Below, one piece after another: positions 33,882 to 36,508 of a stretch of 36,508 bases of DNA. The notes under the pieces are model-generated. The model ran no database searches. It worked only from the letters and a program-made list of their open reading frames with translations, and was not told the origin of the DNA. Position 1 is the first letter of the stretch. Each line of letters starts with the position of its first letter. The translations under genes were made by a program, and so were the position numbers. The stretch is from Pseudomonadales bacterium. Lineage in GTDB: Bacteria > Pseudomonadota > Gammaproteobacteria > Pseudomonadales > Azotimanducaceae. The stretch lies in NCBI GenBank assembly GCA_028281005.1, contig JANQKS010000083.1, forward strand, positions 1 to 36,508. The letters are read 5' to 3'.

Positions 33882-36374
33882 ATGAATTTCAAGTTGGTAC
33901 GGCGTATGGCGATGCGCGACATACGCTCGGGAGAGATGGGTCTGCTGCTGGTCGCCCTCATTGTTGCGGTCGGCACGGTCACTTCCATCAGTTTGTTTGT
34001 GGATCGATTGCACCAAGCGCTGTTGCAGGAGTCGGCCAACTTTCTGGCGGCGGACCGCCAGATATCGAGCTCGCGCGAGATCCCGGAAGAGTTCAAGCAG
34101 GCTGCGGCGGCGCTGGGCTTGGAAACCGCGGATACGTTGAGTTTCCCGTCGATGATATTTGCCGGCGACAACAACCAACTGGTGAGTGTCAAAGCAGTTA
34201 GCAATAATTACCCGCTGCGTGGTGAACTGATTGTCTCAGATGAACCCTTTGAACGTGGCTATCCCATTGCAGACACGCCACGGTCAGGTGAGGTGTGGTT
34301 GGATTCGCGCTTGTTTCCGGCGCTGGGTGTAAAACTCGGCGACATCGTCGAAGTTGGTCGCGCCCAGCTGGTGGTGGGTCGTGTGTTGGTATCGGAACCG
34401 GACCGCGGCGGCTCGTTTTTTGACCTTGGTCCGCGCTTGTTGATGAACATCGACAACGTGCCCTCCACTCAGGTGGTGCAACCCGGCAGCCGGTTGTCGT
34501 ACCGCTTGCTGCTGCGCGGTGAAGAAGCACCGCTGGAAGAATTGAAAAACTCGCTGACCCTAAAACCCAACTACCGCTGGGTGAGCATCCGAGAAAGCAG
34601 CCCGCGCATCGGCTCAGCGTTAGACCGGGCGGAGAGTTTCCTGCTGCTGGGCGGATTGCTCGGCGTATTACTGGCAGGTATTGCGGTGGCTTTGTCGGCC
34701 CACCGTTATGCCGCGCGTCACTATGATCACGTTGGCGTGTTAAAAACGTTGGGTGCCACACCTTCACAAATCCTCACCGGATTTTTAAGCATTTTGCTGT
34801 TGGTGGGCGCCATGGCCATCGCCGGAGGATTGGCCGCCGGCGGTTTATTGCACCTCATCATTGTTGAATTGTTGTCTTCCTTTATACCGGTGGCGCTACC
34901 TGCCCCGGGTTTACGGCCATTTGCCCTGGGCACCGCCACCGGTTTGATCTGTGCACTTTCGTTTGCCATGCCGGCGTTTATCCATCTCAAAGAGGTGTCC
35001 CCCATGCGGGTCATTCGGCGCGATTTAGGCGTACCGCCGGCCAGCCAGTGGCTGTCTTACGGCGCGGCGGTGGCCGGCAGCGTGTTTTTGCTGGTGTGGT
35101 ATTCCAACAGTTTGTTCCTCACCTTTTGGACCTTGGTGGGTGCCGTAGGGGTGGTGCTGGTGTTTGGCAGCCTCGCTTATGGATTGCTGCGCAGCGGCCG
35201 GGTAGTGGGCATGCAGGCGCGCAGCGGTTGGCGTTTGGCGCTGAGCGGATTGCAGCGCCGCAGCCGGGAAAACACCGCGCAGATACTCATCTTCGGCATG
35301 GCCATCATGTTGCTGCTGGTACTGGTACTGCTGCGCACCGCTTTGATTACAGAGTGGCGTTCCCAAGTGCCGGAACAAGCGGCTAACCACTTTGTGATGA
35401 ACATCGCCTCCGACGAAGTGGATGCGGTGCAGGAGCTGATTGACACTCAGGCCACCGCCGGTGATTTTCTCTACCCGATGATCCGCGGCCGGGTAGTGGC
35501 GGTGAACGGTCAGGATGCCAAAGAATATCAAGATGCCTTAACCGATCGCAGTTTTGAAGGCGGCACCCGGCTGATGTCCGAGCGTAACCTCACCTGGATC
35601 GAGGAGATGCCAAAAGACAATCAGGTGGTTAGTGGCGAGTGGTGGTCGGAGGGGTCCAGCAAACCCGAAGTGTCTTTGGAGCAAGAGTATGCCGAAGATT
35701 TCAATCTGCAGATTGGCGATGCGTTGACCTTTGACATCGGCGGCCAGTCCGTGGTGGCGGAAGTGACCAGTATCCGCACCTTGGAATGGGAAAGCATGAG
35801 CCCTAACTTTTTTATCATTTTCTCTCCGGGCGCCTTGCAAGATCTGCCTGCCACCTATATGACGAGCTTCTACCTAGAGCCGTCCAAGAAGGTGTTTTTA
35901 AATACGCTGTTATCCAATCACCCCACCATCACCGTGATCGAAATTGATGCCTTGATTGAACAGGTGAAAAGTATCATCGATCGGGTCACCCAGGCAGTGG
36001 AACTGGTGTTGGGCTTGGTGTTGGCCAGCGGCTGTCTGGTGCTGGTGGCCAGTATTCAAGCCAGTCGTGACGCACGTATGGCTGAACATGCCTTGGTGCG
36101 CACCCTGGGTGGCACACGACGTTTAATTGGCGGCTCCCTGGCGGCGGAATTTATGGTGTTAGGCGCGTTTGCCGGCGTAGTAGCCGTGGTGGGCGCGGAA
36201 ATCACCGTGGCGGTGCTGCAATCTCAAGTGTTTGAGCTCAGCATGCAGTTACATCCGTGGGTGTGGCCGGTTGGTCCTCTCGTGGGTGCGTTCATCATCG
36301 TGATTGTTGGCCTGCTTGGCTCGCGCGCCCTGGTAAACTCGCCGCCCATGTTGGTGTTACGCGGATTAAATTAG
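33882..36374 (+). CDS. ybbP: ABC transporter permease, FtsX-like (YbbP)
   Basis: An 830-residue inner-membrane permease with about ten helices. An N-terminal helix is followed by a long periplasmic domain, then FtsX repeats ([22 protein letters not shown] and [21 protein letters not shown]) carrying the typical LGxT motif of FtsX permeases. Together with YbbA it forms a putative export or lipid/lipoprotein-related complex; the substrate is unknown. Its stop overlaps the next gene's GTG start. Confidence 0.92.
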   Translation: MNFKLVRRMAMRDIRSGEMGLLLVALIVAVGTVTSISLFVDRLHQALLQESANFLAADRQISSSREIPEEFKQAAAALGLETADTLSFPSMIFAGDNNQLVSVKAVSNNYPLRGELIVSDEPFERGYPIADTPRSGEVWLDSRLFPALGVKLGDIVEVGRAQLVVGRVLVSEPDRGGSFFDLGPRLLMNIDNVPSTQVVQPGSRLSYRLLLRGEEAPLEELKNSLTLKPNYRWVSIRESSPRIGSALDRAESFLLLGGLLGVLLAGIAVALSAHRYAARHYDHVGVLKTLGATPSQILTGFLSILLLVGAMAIAGGLAAGGLLHLIIVELLSSFIPVALPAPGLRPFALGTATGLICALSFAMPAFIHLKEVSPMRVIRRDLGVPPASQWLSYGAAVAGSVFLLVWYSNSLFLTFWTLVGAVGVVLVFGSLAYGLLRSGRVVGMQARSGWRLALSGLQRRSRENTAQILIFGMAIMLLLVLVLLRTALITEWRSQVPEQAANHFVMNIASDEVDAVQELIDTQATAGDFLYPMIRGRVVAVNGQDAKEYQDALTDRSFEGGTRLMSERNLTWIEEMPKDNQVVSGEWWSEGSSKPEVSLEQEYAEDFNLQIGDALTFDIGGQSVVAEVTSIRTLEWESMSPNFFIIFSPGALQDLPATYMTSFYLEPSKKVFLNTLLSNHPTITVIEIDALIEQVKSIIDRVTQAVELVLGLVLASGCLVLVASIQASRDARMAEHALVRTLGGTRRLIGGSLAAEFMVLGAFAGVVAVVGAEITVAVLQSQVFELSMQLHPWVWPVGPLVGAFIIVIVGLLGSRALVNSPPMLVLRGLN

Positions 36375-36508
36375 TGCTTGATATTCGCAAGCAGCGCTAC
36401 GAAAAAAACAAATGCCACAAGAAGCTGCGCCGTTTGGTCGGGCAAGCGGTGGCAGATTTTGATCTGCTGCAGGATGGCGACAAGGTCATGGTGTGCCTTT
36501 CCGGCGGC
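36374..36508 (+). CDS. ttcA: tRNA 2-thiocytidine biosynthesis protein TtcA (partial)
   Basis: The first 45 codons of a TtcA-like protein, cut by the window edge. The N-terminus has the TtcA pattern [35 protein letters not shown], ending in the first part of the PP-loop SGGKDS. TtcA thiolates cytidine 32 of tRNA. The start is GTG 36374, overlapping the ybbP stop (TAGTG), so it is in the same operon. Confidence 0.9.
   Translation, partial: MLDIRKQRYEKNKCHKKLRRLVGQAVADFDLLQDGDKVMVCLSGG

Noticed and set aside
1-36508. CRISPR arrays, tRNA or rRNA genes, insertion sequences
   Set aside because: I looked for evenly spaced repeats, tRNA-like cloverleaf ends, rRNA-conserved blocks and transposase motifs and found none. 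The tandem repeats present have units of 6-12 nt without spacers.

Overview
The window looks like a chromosomal segment of a Gram-negative gammaproteobacterium, probably a free-living marine one. The evidence is the right-hand block tesA / ybbA-ybbP / ttcA (the tesA-ybb order is also found in Escherichia coli), bolA, yaaA, trhO and lepB, together with a TAXI-type TRAP transporter, several lipoproteins and many dehydrogenases and SnoaL-like proteins. The lineage is an inference from gene content only. No rRNA, tRNA, CRISPR array or insertion sequence was recognised, and I saw no convincing intrinsic terminator.

Layout. Positions 1-2100 are accessory and decayed: a DUF4062 gene (minus strand) with a frameshift in a GA/CT run, and a small three-helix membrane protein whose reading frame breaks at a T/C run. 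Next comes a DUF2905 membrane protein and, divergently, a compact plus-strand operon (2390-6961): SnoaL/LEH-like protein, AhpD/CMD-like protein, a second AhpD/CMD-like protein interrupted by an in-frame TGA, gamma-glutamyltransferase homologue, rhodanese and a luciferase-like (F420-type) oxidoreductase. The TGA falls exactly at the second cysteine of a CxxC motif and is followed at the correct distance by a hairpin that fits the bacterial SECIS rules, so I read this gene as a selenoprotein (CxxU). This is the most striking item in the window.

7110-12006 is a sulfate-activation operon: CysD carrying an unusual N-terminal domain of about 190 residues, the fused CysN/CysC, a DUF2061 membrane protein, and a membrane-anchored response regulator with an unfamiliar C-terminal domain. 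12110-28325 is a catabolic/transport region: four short-chain dehydrogenases, a TAXI-TRAP lipoprotein and fused permease, three small NTF2/SnoaL-like proteins in an overlapping minus-strand operon with a PQQ/cytochrome c lipoprotein dehydrogenase, a MAPEG protein, a molybdenum hydroxylase large subunit without its usual partners but followed by a MoaD/ThiS-like protein, a DUF418 membrane protein, a phosphodiester glycosidase-like lipoprotein and a DMT exporter. 28354-36508 is mainly housekeeping: lepB, DUF1244, yaaA, a PP2C phosphatase, bolA, trhO, tesA, ybbA, ybbP and the start of ttcA.

A recurring oddity is a set of short in-frame tandem repeats (6, 9 or 12 nt units) in linkers of otherwise unrelated genes. 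Two lipoproteins share nearly the same 12-nt unit.
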